Assembly (NCBI RefSeq): GCF_021129215.1
Contig: NZ_JAJOLP010000001.1
Location: forward strand, 434,001 to 498,000
DNA: 64,000 bases
From: Agromyces sp. S2-1-8
Lineage (GTDB): Bacteria; Actinomycetota; Actinomycetes; Actinomycetales; Microbacteriaceae
Direction: 5' to 3'
Shown piece after piece: positions 17,242 to 25,431 of this stretch (position 1 is the first letter of the stretch; each line of letters opens with the position of its first letter). The notes under the pieces were generated by a model. It did no database searches. It worked only from the letters and a program-made list of their open reading frames with translations, and had not been told where the DNA came from. Both the position numbers and the translations under genes were made by a program.

Positions 17242-18435
17242 CTACTCGCTCTGCTGCAGCGGCTGCTTCGGGAGCTTGCGCACCTTCGCCCGGCGGCGCC
17301 GGCGCTCGGGGATCATCGACCGCATCTCCTCGAGCTTGCCGAAGCAGAGCAGCCGGTCGTCGGCCTCGAGCACGACGCCCTTGCGCGGGTTCGGGATGAC
17401 GGTCGTGCCGCGGTGCAGCGTCAGCACGGTGATGTCGCGTTCCCACAGGCCCGATTCGCCGAGCGTCTTGCCGACGAGGTCGGCGTTGCCGTGCACGAGC
17501 AGCTCGGCGACGCCGTAACCGGTCGAGACGGTGAGTCGCTGGCGTACGTCGATCTCGGGGAACGCGACCTGGTTGGCGATGTAGTCGATGATCGCGCCCG
17601 CGACGTCGAGGTTCGTCGCCGTCTCGATGCCCTGCAGGCCCGGCGAGGAGTTGACCTCCATCACGAGGGGGCCCTCGTCGCCCTCGAGCATGTCGACGCC
17701 GGCGACCTTGAGCCCCATGATCTGCGCGGAGCGCACGGCCGCGAGCTCGTACTCGGGCGCGAGCTCGACGGGTTCGACGGTGCCGCCGCGGTGCACGTTC
17801 GAACGGAACTCGTCGCCCGCCGCCACGCGTCGCATCGCGGCGACCACGCGGTCGCCGACGACGAGGGCGCGGATGTCGCGGCCGCGGCTCTCGGCGATGA
17901 ACTTCTGGATCAGCACGTTCTGCTTGGTCGAGTGCAGCGTCTCGATGATCGCCTCGGCGACCTTGACCTGCGGGGCGAGGATGACGCCGATGCCCTGCGT
18001 GCCCTCGAGCAGCTTGATGACGACCGGCGCACCGCCGACGCGCTCGATCGCGGGCCGCACGTCGGCCCGGTTGCGCACGAACGCGGTCGGCGGCAGGGCG
18101 ATGTTGTGCCGCGAGAGGATCTGGTTCGCGCGCAGCTTGTCGCGGGCGTTCGAGATGCCGTTCGCCGTGTTCGGCGTGTACACGTCCATCTGCTCGAACT
18201 GGCGCACGACGGCCGTGCCGAAGTACGTGATCGAGTTGCCGATGCGCGGCAGGATCGCGTCGTAGTCGCTCAGCTGGCGCCCGCGGAACTGCAGGTCGGG
18301 CTCGGGCCCGGCGAGGTCGATCGCGAACCGCAGCGTGTTGAGCACCTTCACCTGGTGCCCGCGCTGCTGCGCGGCCGCGCGCAGCCGCTGGGTCGAGTAC
18401 GCCTGCGGCGCGCGCGAGAGGATCGCGAGTTTCAT
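17242..18435 (-). CDS. RimK-type ATP-grasp glutamate ligase fused to a TrkA-C domain
   Basis: A 397-aa protein. Residues 1 to about 300 are a full RimK-type ATP-grasp ligase: MKLAILSR start, VVIKLLEGTQGIGV (ATP-grasp lysine and glycine loop), QKFIAESRGRDIRALVVG, and the Mg2+ site VMEVNSSPGLQGIE. The remaining roughly 90 residues (LVGKTLGESGLWERDITVLTLHRG, then LEADDRLLCFGK) form a TrkA-C/RCK-C ligand-binding domain. RimK of gamma-proteobacteria adds glutamates to ribosomal protein S6 and lacks this domain, so the fusion may give allosteric control. It is divergent from a RimB-like protease gene with only 18 nt between start codons. Confidence 0.87.
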   Translation of the reverse strand: MKLAILSRAPQAYSTQRLRAAAQQRGHQVKVLNTLRFAIDLAGPEPDLQFRGRQLSDYDAILPRIGNSITYFGTAVVRQFEQMDVYTPNTANGISNARDKLRANQILSRHNIALPPTAFVRNRADVRPAIERVGGAPVVIKLLEGTQGIGVILAPQVKVAEAIIETLHSTKQNVLIQKFIAESRGRDIRALVVGDRVVAAMRRVAAGDEFRSNVHRGGTVEPVELAPEYELAAVRSAQIMGLKVAGVDMLEGDEGPLVMEVNSSPGLQGIETATNLDVAGAIIDYIANQVAFPEIDVRQRLTVSTGYGVAELLVHGNADLVGKTLGESGLWERDITVLTLHRGTTVIPNPRKGVVLEADDRLLCFGKLEEMRSMIPERRRRRAKVRKLPKQPLQQSE

Positions 18436-18453
18436 GCGTGGTGCCCTGCCAAG

Positions 18454-18981
18454 ATGGACGATGTGACTGAGACCTCCCATTCAAGCACCATCGCAGGATG
18501 GCGCGAATGGGTTTCGCTGCCCGCACTCGGGGTGCCCTGGATCAAGGCGAAGCTCGACACGGGCGCGCGGAGTTCGTCGCTGCACGCGTTCGACGTCGAG
18601 GAGCTGCCGTCGCCGTCGGCCGAGCCCGCCGAAGGGTCGGATGCCTCGGCCGACGCCCCGCTCGGACGCGTGCGCTTCGGCGTGCACCCGTGGCAGGAGA
18701 GCGAGGACGACGCGGTCGTCGTCGAACTGCCGGTGCACGATCGCCGCCAGGTGCGGAGCTCGTCGGGCCACTCGGAGGAGCGCATCGTCGTGCTCATGGA
18801 CGTCGTGCTGCAGGGCCGCACCGTGACGGCCGAGGTCACGCTCACGAATCGCGACGAGATGGGCTTCCGCATGCTCATCGGCCGCGAGGCGCTGCGACAG
18901 GGCTTCGTCGTCGACTCGGCGCAGTCGTTCGTCGGCGGGCGCGCGCCCCGAGGCATCCGCCGCCGCAACCGCGGGCGCTGA
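18454..18981 (+). CDS. RimB-like retropepsin-fold protease (ATP-dependent zinc protease family)
   Basis: A 175-aa protein. The motif LDTGARSSSLHA has the aspartic-protease-like D-T-G triad of the RimB/DUF785 family, and EVTLTNRDEMGFRMLIGREALRQGF is the conserved family C-terminus. Members occur next to rimK (rimABK in Pseudomonas), where RimB counteracts RimK polyglutamylation. Divergence from the RimK-TrkA-C gene supports that pairing. ATG at 18454; a GTG at 18463 is possible. The insert at about residues 52-68 (SPSAEPAEGSDASADAP) is low-complexity and contains GGATGCCTCG at 18639. Confidence 0.82.
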   Translation: MDDVTETSHSSTIAGWREWVSLPALGVPWIKAKLDTGARSSSLHAFDVEELPSPSAEPAEGSDASADAPLGRVRFGVHPWQESEDDAVVVELPVHDRRQVRSSSGHSEERIVVLMDVVLQGRTVTAEVTLTNRDEMGFRMLIGREALRQGFVVDSAQSFVGGRAPRGIRRRNRGR

Positions 18982-18987
18982 CTCGCC

Positions 18988-19323
18988 GTGAACGAGGGGG
19001 CGCGAACCGCCGCACTGCGCCGCGAGATGCTGCTCAGGATGAATCAGGGCTGGGATGTGGCCCGGCAATCGGCGTTCGAGCTGACGATGACCCATGTCGC
19101 CACCCCGCCCGGCTGGCGGATGCTCATCGAGCTGATCAATCCGCTCTACTGGCTGTCCGGAGTGCCGACGTACCGGCTGCATACGCGGACGCTGCACATC
19201 GAGATCGATGAACAGGGCGCGCTACACCGCCGAACCACCGGCGAGCTCCCGACGCACTGGTCGCGAGCGGAATGGGAGGTCGAGGACGGCTCGACTCCCG
19301 CACCGCGGCGATCGCTGCGGTGA
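18988..19323 (+). CDS. Hypothetical protein
   Basis: A 111-aa protein starting at GTG 18988, six nt after the RimB-like gene and probably co-transcribed. No signal peptide; one moderately hydrophobic stretch (RMLIELINPLYWLSGVP). Not recognised. A long hairpin follows, supporting a real transcription end here. Confidence 0.55.
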   Translation: MNEGARTAALRREMLLRMNQGWDVARQSAFELTMTHVATPPGWRMLIELINPLYWLSGVPTYRLHTRTLHIEIDEQGALHRRTTGELPTHWSRAEWEVEDGSTPAPRRSLR

Positions 19324-19353
19324 CTGAGTGCTTTCGAGGCCGCGGTGGTCGAA

Positions 19354-19417
19354 AGTTGCAGGATGAGCCGGCGAGCACCCTCTCATAAGAAGGTGCCGAC
19401 CGGCCCATCCTGCAACT
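19354..19417. terminator. 64-nt hairpin between convergent genes
   Basis: Arms 19354-19371 and 19400-19417 pair in 17 of 18 positions. Inside, after a 3-nt internal loop, GCACC/GGTGC pairs further. It lies between the stops of the hypothetical gene and putA, so it can serve both directions. Its length also resembles a REP or small mobile palindrome. Confidence 0.55.
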
Positions 19418-19430
19418 GACCGAACTCGGC

Positions 19431-22400
19431 TCAGATGACCCCGTCGGAGAGGGTCGTCGGGTTGCCGAAGCGGTGGTTGGTGATCGAGATCGCCTGCTCG
19501 TGGAGGAACGGCAGCAGCTCCACGCGGCCCGACGGGGTCACGGGGTGCGACCACACGGCCACGTCGGGCGAACCGCCGAGCGCCGACGCCAGCGCCGAGG
19601 CATCCCCGCCGACGAGCCGCACGCGGCTGGCGCCGCCCAGCGCGTTCGCGCGGTTGGCGCGCACCCGCTCGAGCCAGTCGCGGTCGTTCTCGCGCACGAC
19701 CCGCACGTCGCGGGCGGCGAGCACCGTGCGCACGTTCTTGGGCAGCTCGACGCCGCTCGAGACCGTGAACGGCGCCTTCGCGAGCAGTCCCGCCGCGATG
19801 ACCCGCAGACCCTCGGCCAGGGTCGCCTGCTCACCGATGCGCACGGCGACCGGCAGCGTCCGGTAGCGGAACACGTTGCGCTCGACGCCGAGGCCCGAGA
19901 CGTCCCGCGTCGTGCCGTACTCCTCGGCCCAGGCGACCTCGTCCGACAGTGCCGACCGTCGCAGCACCTCGAACGAGTCGTAGTCGAGGGCCGACTGCGC
20001 CGCCTCGATGAGCTCGGTCACGCGGCGCTCGAGGCCGCGCAGGTGCAGCGACTTCGAGGCGCTGCCGTGCTCGGGCACCCAGTCGCCGAGGCCGAACAGG
20101 TAGTTCGGGCCGCCGGCCTTGGCACCGGCGCCGACGGCCGACTTCTTCCAGCCGCCGAAGGGCTGGCGCTGCACGATCGCCCCGGTGATGCCGCGGTTGA
20201 CGTAGAGGTTGCCCGCCTCGACGCGGTCGAGCCAGGTCGCGAGCTCCTCCGAGTCGAGCGAGTGCAGGCCCGCCGTGAGGCCGTAGTCGACGGCGTTCTG
20301 GAAGCGGATCGCCTCGTCGAGGTCCTTCGCGTGCATGATGCCGAGCACCGGGCCGAAGAACTCGGTGAGGTGGAAGTACGAGCCGGGCGCGACCCCCGTC
20401 TTCACGCCGGGCGACCACAGCTTGCCGGTGTCGTCGAGCTGCTTGGGCTCGACGAGCCACTCCTCGCCGATGCCGAGCTCGGTGAGCGCGTTCAGCAGCT
20501 TGCCGTTCGCGGGCTCGATGATCGGGCCCATCTGGCTCTGCGCATCGGCCGGGTAGCCGACCCGCAGCGAGGTCGCCGCGTCGACGAGCTGGCGGCGGAA
20601 CCGCTCGGACTTCGCGACCGACCCGACGAGGATGACGAGGGAGGCCGCCGAGCACTTCTGGCCGGCGTGGCCGAAGGCGCTCTTCACGACGTCGGAGGCC
20701 GCGAGGTCGAGGTCGGCCGACGGAGTGACGATGATCGCGTTCTTCCCGCTCGTCTCGGCGAGCAGGGGCAGGTCCTCGCGGAACGAGCGGAACAACTGCG
20801 CCGTCTCGTACGCACCCGTGAGGATGACGCGGTCGACCGTCGGGTGCGAGACGAGCTGCTTGCCGAGCTCGCGTTCGCCGATGTCGACGAGGGCGAGCAG
20901 GTCCTTGGGGATGCCGGCCTCCCACAGCGCCTCGACCATGACGGCGCCCGAGCGCTGCGCGAGCTTCGCGGGCTTGATGATGACACCCGAGCCCGCGGCG
21001 AGCGCCGCGAGCACGCCGCCGGCCGGGATCGCGACCGGGAAGTTCCACGGTGGCGTGACGACCGTCAGGCGAGACGGCACGAAGGTCGCGCCCTGCACGT
21101 GGTCGAGCTCGCGGGCGCGCTCGGCGTAGTAGTGCGCGAAGTCGATGGCCTCGCTGATCTCGGGGTCGGCCTCGGCGATGGTCTTGCCCGTCTCGGCGGC
21201 CATGATCTCGATGAGCCGGTCGCGGTTCGCGGCGAGCGCGAGGCCCGCGCGGTGCAGCACGGCGGCGCGCTCGGCGCCGGGCAGTTCGCCCCAGGCCTTG
21301 CCGTTCGCCGCGACGGTCTCGATGATGCGCTCGAGCGTCGCCTCATCGTCGACGCGAGCGGCCGCGACGGCGTCGAGGCCGAGCTTCGTGTCGGGCACCT
21401 TGGCGAGGATCCGGCGGCCCCATTCGCGGTTCGCCGCGAGGGCGGGGTCGGTGTCGGGCTCGTTGCGGAACCCGGGGGTCACGCCCGGACCGGCCACCGC
21501 TCCGGGCGCATCGGCCGATGCCGACGCGGATGCCTCGGGCGAGACGAGCTCGTCACCCGCCGACCCGCGCGTGATGCCGAGCACCACGCTCGTGAGCGAT
21601 CCCTCGTGCTCGCTGCCCGGTGCGGGTGCGTCGGAGGCGGCCATCGCCGTGGCGAGCGCGTCGCCCTCCCACTCGGTGCGGCGGTTCTGGGTGCGGTTCG
21701 GCGACGGCACCGCGGCATCCCCGTTCGAGGCCTCGAGGGCGTCGAGCGAGCGCTGGTACCGTTCGCGCTCGCGCTCGAACAGGCGCCGGTCTGCGCCGAG
21801 CTCGAACACGGCCGACATGAAGTTCTCCTGGCTCGCGTTCTCCTCGAGGCGGCGGATCAGGTACGCGATCGCGACGTCGAACTCGGAGGGGTTCACGACG
21901 GGCGTGTAGAGCAGCAGGTTGCCGACATCGCCGCGCACCGCCTCGGCCTGGCCGGTCGCCATGCCGAGCAGCATCTCGAACTCGACCCGGCTCTCGACGC
22001 CGCGCTCGCGCGCGGTGAGCCAGGCGTGGGCCACGTCGAAGAGGTTGTGACCGGCGACGCCGAGCTTCACCGCGTCGGCGCGCTCGGGGGTCATCGACCA
22101 GTCGAGCACCCGCTTGTAGTTCGTGTCGGAGTCCTGCTTCGACGAGTAGGTCGCGAGCGGCCAGTCGTGCACGGCCGCGTCGACCTGCTCCATGGCGAGG
22201 TTCGCACCCTTCACGATGCGCACCTTGATCGGCGCGCCGCCCGCGGCGCGCCGGGCCTGCGCCCACGCGGTGAGCTCCTGCATGGCGCCGAGCGCGTCGG
22301 GCAGGTAGGTCTGCAGCACGATGCCGGCCTCGAGACCGCGCAGCTGCGGCTGGTCGAGCAGGGTCGTGAAGACCGCGATCGTGAGGTCGAGGTCGCGGTA

Positions 22401-23084
22401 CTCCTCCATGTCGAGGTTGATGAACTTCGCCGTGCCCTTCGCGCTGCCGGCGGCCGCGAGCTCGTAGAGCGGGGTGAGCTTCGCGACGACCTTCGCGACC
22501 GCCTCGTCGAACGACCACATCGAGAGCTGGCTGACGACCGACGACACCTTGATCGACACGTAGTCGACGTCGTCGCGCGCGAGGAACTCGTAGGTGCCCG
22601 TGAGGCGCCGGTCGGCCTCGTCCTCACCCAGCACGGCCTCGCCGAGGAGATTGAGGTTGAGCCGGTTGCCCGACTCGCGCAGCTTCGCGATCGCCGGCCC
22701 GAGCTTCGCCGGGGTGGCGTCGAGCACGAGGTGGCCGACCATGGCGCGCAGCACGCGGCGCGCGATCGGGATGACGACCCACGGCAGCACGGGCGCGACG
22801 ACCCCGCCGAGGCGGATCGCGGCCTTCAGGTACCACGGCAGGAACTTCGGGGTGAGCTTCGCGACCTGGGCGAGGTTGCGGCCGGCGACGCCGAGGTCTT
22901 CGGGGCGCATGACGCCGTCGACGAAGCCGACGGTGAATGCGAGGCCGTTCGGGTCTTTCAGCACGCCGGCGAGACGCTCGGCGGCGGGGTCGACGGGGTG
23001 ATTCGCGCTCTCTTCGAGCCAGCGGCGCACGAGGGCGACGACGTGATCGGTATCCGGCCGTGCGTCAGTGGCGGCGTTCGACAT
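19431..23084 (-). CDS. putA: Bifunctional proline dehydrogenase / 1-pyrroline-5-carboxylate dehydrogenase
   Basis: A 1217-aa protein oxidising proline to glutamate. The N-terminal proline dehydrogenase domain (to about residue 440) has FLARDDVDYVSIKVSSV, VRIVKGANLAMEQVDA and the substrate-binding IAYLIRRLEENAS. The aldehyde dehydrogenase domain (from about residue 540) has WNFPVAIPAGGVLAAL, LAETSGKNAIIV and the nucleophile in HAGQKCSAA (around residue 810). There is no DNA-binding N-terminus, so it is not autoregulatory like enterobacterial PutA. Residues about 445-535 form an unusual Ala/Ser/Pro-rich linker with no family conservation. It is divergent from a LysR regulator that probably controls it. 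Start ATG 23084. Confidence 0.95.
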   Translation of the reverse strand: MSNAATDARPDTDHVVALVRRWLEESANHPVDPAAERLAGVLKDPNGLAFTVGFVDGVMRPEDLGVAGRNLAQVAKLTPKFLPWYLKAAIRLGGVVAPVLPWVVIPIARRVLRAMVGHLVLDATPAKLGPAIAKLRESGNRLNLNLLGEAVLGEDEADRRLTGTYEFLARDDVDYVSIKVSSVVSQLSMWSFDEAVAKVVAKLTPLYELAAAGSAKGTAKFINLDMEEYRDLDLTIAVFTTLLDQPQLRGLEAGIVLQTYLPDALGAMQELTAWAQARRAAGGAPIKVRIVKGANLAMEQVDAAVHDWPLATYSSKQDSDTNYKRVLDWSMTPERADAVKLGVAGHNLFDVAHAWLTARERGVESRVEFEMLLGMATGQAEAVRGDVGNLLLYTPVVNPSEFDVAIAYLIRRLEENASQENFMSAVFELGADRRLFERERERYQRSLDALEASNGDAAVPSPNRTQNRRTEWEGDALATAMAASDAPAPGSEHEGSLTSVVLGITRGSAGDELVSPEASASASADAPGAVAGPGVTPGFRNEPDTDPALAANREWGRRILAKVPDTKLGLDAVAAARVDDEATLERIIETVAANGKAWGELPGAERAAVLHRAGLALAANRDRLIEIMAAETGKTIAEADPEISEAIDFAHYYAERARELDHVQGATFVPSRLTVVTPPWNFPVAIPAGGVLAALAAGSGVIIKPAKLAQRSGAVMVEALWEAGIPKDLLALVDIGERELGKQLVSHPTVDRVILTGAYETAQLFRSFREDLPLLAETSGKNAIIVTPSADLDLAASDVVKSAFGHAGQKCSAASLVILVGSVAKSERFRRQLVDAATSLRVGYPADAQSQMGPIIEPANGKLLNALTELGIGEEWLVEPKQLDDTGKLWSPGVKTGVAPGSYFHLTEFFGPVLGIMHAKDLDEAIRFQNAVDYGLTAGLHSLDSEELATWLDRVEAGNLYVNRGITGAIVQRQPFGGWKKSAVGAGAKAGGPNYLFGLGDWVPEHGSASKSLHLRGLERRVTELIEAAQSALDYDSFEVLRRSALSDEVAWAEEYGTTRDVSGLGVERNVFRYRTLPVAVRIGEQATLAEGLRVIAAGLLAKAPFTVSSGVELPKNVRTVLAARDVRVVRENDRDWLERVRANRANALGGASRVRLVGGDASALASALGGSPDVAVWSHPVTPSGRVELLPFLHEQAISITNHRFGNPTTLSDGVI

Positions 23085-23243
23085 GGTCACGAGGGTAGTG
23101 TCCTTTGCTTCGGGCACGCCGGGGGTTGTCGCGCGCCTCTCGAGATAAGTGTGCGCCGCGACATCCGTCAGGTACAGCGAACGATTCCGATGCATACTAT
23201 TCAGGGAAACCGAACGATAGCTCGGATGCCCCCGGAGGCCCCC
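23085..23243. promoter_or_regulatory. Divergent putA/lysR promoter region
   Basis: A 159-nt gap between divergent starts. It contains two direct CGAACGAT copies (about 23179 and 23212) flanking an A+T-richer stretch with ATGCAT and ATACTATTC, a plausible LysR binding and promoter region. No precise site can be assigned. Confidence 0.4.
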
Positions 23244-24152
23244 ATGCTCGATGTGCGCCGCCTGCGCCTGCTGGTCGAACTGAGCCAGCGCGGCACGCTC
23301 GCCGCAGTCGCCGAGGCCCTCTCGTACAGCCCCTCCTCCGTGTCGCAGCAGCTCAGCCAGCTCGAACGCGAGGCCGGCGTGCCGCTGCTCGTGCAGGTCG
23401 GCCGGCGCGTGCAGCTCACACCGCAGGCGCTCGTGCTCGTCGAGCACGCGCGCGCGGTGCTCGACCGGCTCGAGGAGGCCGAGGCCGACGTCGCCCGCTC
23501 GCTCACCTCGGTCGGCGGCACCGTGCGCATCGCGGTGTTCCAGTCGGCGGCGCACGCGGTCGTGCCGCAGGCGCTCACCCTGCTGCGCGCCGAGCACCCC
23601 GCGCTGCGGGTCGAGATCACCGAGCGCGAACCCGACGTCGGGCTCTTCGAGGTCGCCGCGCGCGACTTCGACCTCGTCATCGCCGAGCAGTACCCGGGGC
23701 ACACGCGCGCGCACCGCGAAGAGCTCGACCGGGTGCACCTCGCCGCCGACGCCATCCGGCTCGCACTGCCGCCGCACCCCGCGTCGCGCCCCGCCGGGCT
23801 CAAGACCGCCGCGAGCATGCCCTGGGTGCTCGAGCCTGCCGGCACGGCGTCTCGGGAGTGGGCCGAGCAGCTCTGCCGCGAGGCGGGCTTCGAACCCGAC
23901 GTGCGGTTCGAGACCGCCGACCTCATGGCGCACATCCGGCTCATCCGGTCGGGCAACGCCGCCGGGCTCCTGCCCGACCTCGTGTGGGCGGGCGAGGCGC
24001 CGAGCGTGCGCCTCGTCGACCTGCCGGGGCACCCCGAGCGCGAGGTCTTCACGTCGACGCGGCACGCCGCCGCCGCCCGGCCGGCCGTCGTCGCGTGCCG
24101 CGACGCACTCGCCCGCGCGGCCCGCGCGACCGCGACGCCCGCCGCCGACTGA
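23244..24152 (+). CDS. LysR-family transcriptional regulator (probable putA regulator)
   Basis: A 302-aa protein. LysR HTH at residues 1-60 (LRLLVELSQRGTLAAVAEALSYSPSSVSQQLSQLEREAG), then a periplasmic-binding-like effector domain beginning VGGTVRIAVFQSAAHAVVPQAL. ATG 23244 is chosen over ATG 23226 because CGGAGG lies 6 nt before it. Divergent from putA. By context it probably activates putA in response to proline, or is an ArgP/IciA-type amino-acid regulator (inference). Confidence 0.9.
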   Translation: MLDVRRLRLLVELSQRGTLAAVAEALSYSPSSVSQQLSQLEREAGVPLLVQVGRRVQLTPQALVLVEHARAVLDRLEEAEADVARSLTSVGGTVRIAVFQSAAHAVVPQALTLLRAEHPALRVEITEREPDVGLFEVAARDFDLVIAEQYPGHTRAHREELDRVHLAADAIRLALPPHPASRPAGLKTAASMPWVLEPAGTASREWAEQLCREAGFEPDVRFETADLMAHIRLIRSGNAAGLLPDLVWAGEAPSVRLVDLPGHPEREVFTSTRHAAAARPAVVACRDALARAARATATPAAD

Positions 24153-24201
24153 CGCGGCACGGCGCGGCACGGCGAGCCCCACCGAGGGCTACGCTCGGCG
24201 C

Positions 24202-24972
24202 ATGGAACCGCTGACGCTCCGGAACCGCGCCCCGCGCCGCCCGCTCATGCGAACCGGCGCGGCGATCATCGCCGTCATGACCGTCGCCCTGGTGTCCGCG
24301 TGCGCGAGCCCGGGCGGGTCGGATGACTCGTCGCCGAGCCCGAGCCCGGCGAGCGCCGTCGGCACGTGGGGCGACCCGACCGACACCACGGCGCCGTCGC
24401 TCTCGCTCGCCGCCGACGGCACGCTCACCGGCACCGACGGCTGCAACCGGCTCACCGGCCGCTGGGAGGACCAGGGCGCCGGCCGCATCGAGTTCGACGA
24501 CGTCGCCTCGACGCGGATGGCCTGCGAGGGCGTCGACACCTGGCTCTCGGCACTCGACGAGGCGACGATCGACGGCGACACGATGACGGTGCTCGGCGAC
24601 GACGACGTCGAGCTCGGCACGCTCGAACGCACCTCCGACGAGCCGGCCGTCGCGGGCGACGACCCGGCGGCGTCGGGAGCGGCGAGCGCGTTCGTCGGCA
24701 CCTGGGGCACCGATGCGCCGCAGCAGCCGTTCCTCGTGATCGCCGCCGACGGCACCGTCACGGGCAGCGACGGCTGCAACTCGCTCACCGGTTCGTGGGA
24801 GCCCGACGACGACGGCACGATCGAGTTCGACCGGATGGCGTCCACGATGATGGCCTGCGAGGGCGTCGACCAGTCGCTCGGCCGGCTCGACTCGGCCTCG
24901 GTCGACGGCGACACCCTCACCGTCCACGACGATCACGACGCCGTGGTCGCGACGCTCCCCCGCACGGCATAG
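24202..24972 (+). CDS. Lipoprotein with two META domains
   Basis: A 256-aa protein. A long signal region ends in the lipobox LVSAC. The mature protein has two META (HslJ-like) repeats, each with VGTWG, LxAADGTxTGxDGCNxLTGxW and MACEGVD. The second repeat lacks the first VELGTLER end and closes with VVATLPRTA. META-domain proteins are extracytoplasmic and linked to stress resistance (HslJ in E. coli), but the role here is unknown. Probable internal duplication; a single-domain homologue follows at 25029. The start is uncertain (ATG 24202, or ATG 24247 giving a shorter signal). Confidence 0.82.
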   Translation: MEPLTLRNRAPRRPLMRTGAAIIAVMTVALVSACASPGGSDDSSPSPSPASAVGTWGDPTDTTAPSLSLAADGTLTGTDGCNRLTGRWEDQGAGRIEFDDVASTRMACEGVDTWLSALDEATIDGDTMTVLGDDDVELGTLERTSDEPAVAGDDPAASGAASAFVGTWGTDAPQQPFLVIAADGTVTGSDGCNSLTGSWEPDDDGTIEFDRMASTMMACEGVDQSLGRLDSASVDGDTLTVHDDHDAVVATLPRTA

Positions 24973-25028
24973 GCAGAGCCCACTTCTGGGCATGGCGGCC
25001 GACCCGCCGGGCCACTACCCTGACCGGC

Positions 25029-25421
25029 ATGACCATCACTCGGAGGGTCGCGCTCGGTGCAGGCGCAGCGGTCATGCTGCTCCTGTTGACCGGATGCCTC
25101 GGGGAGGAGGGGTCGGTGCAGGGAGGCTCCATCGACCCGACCGGCACCTGGGGCGATGCGACCGACACGGCTTCACCCTCGCTCACCCTCGACGAGGGCG
25201 GCGACTTCAGCGGCACCGACGGCTGCAACCGGCTGAGCGGCACCTGGACGGTCGACGAGTCCGACCACGTCCACTTCGAAGACGTCGCCGTCACCCAGAT
25301 GGCGTGCGAAGGCGTCGACACCTGGCTCGCGGGGCTGAACGAGGCCACGATCGCCGACGACACGATGACCGTGCTCGGCCAGGACGGCTACGAGATCGGC
25401 ACCCTCGAACGCTCCGACTGA
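25029..25421 (+). CDS. Single META-domain lipoprotein
   Basis: A 130-aa lipoprotein. Signal with lipobox LLLTGC, then one META domain closely matching the first domain of the upstream gene (GTWGDATDTASPSLTL, SGTDGCNRLSGTW, MACEGVDTWLAGLNEATI, IGTLERSD). It is a tandem duplicate, 56 nt downstream of its neighbour. It converges with the WYL regulator gene (10 nt between stops). Confidence 0.82.
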   Translation: MTITRRVALGAGAAVMLLLLTGCLGEEGSVQGGSIDPTGTWGDATDTASPSLTLDEGGDFSGTDGCNRLSGTWTVDESDHVHFEDVAVTQMACEGVDTWLAGLNEATIADDTMTVLGQDGYEIGTLERSD

Positions 25422-25431
25422 GCGCGCCCGC

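Noticed and set aside
19473-24152. A 1559-aa plus-strand open frame over putA
   Set aside because: Only its last 302 codons (the LysR gene) show family motifs; the rest is antisense to PutA.
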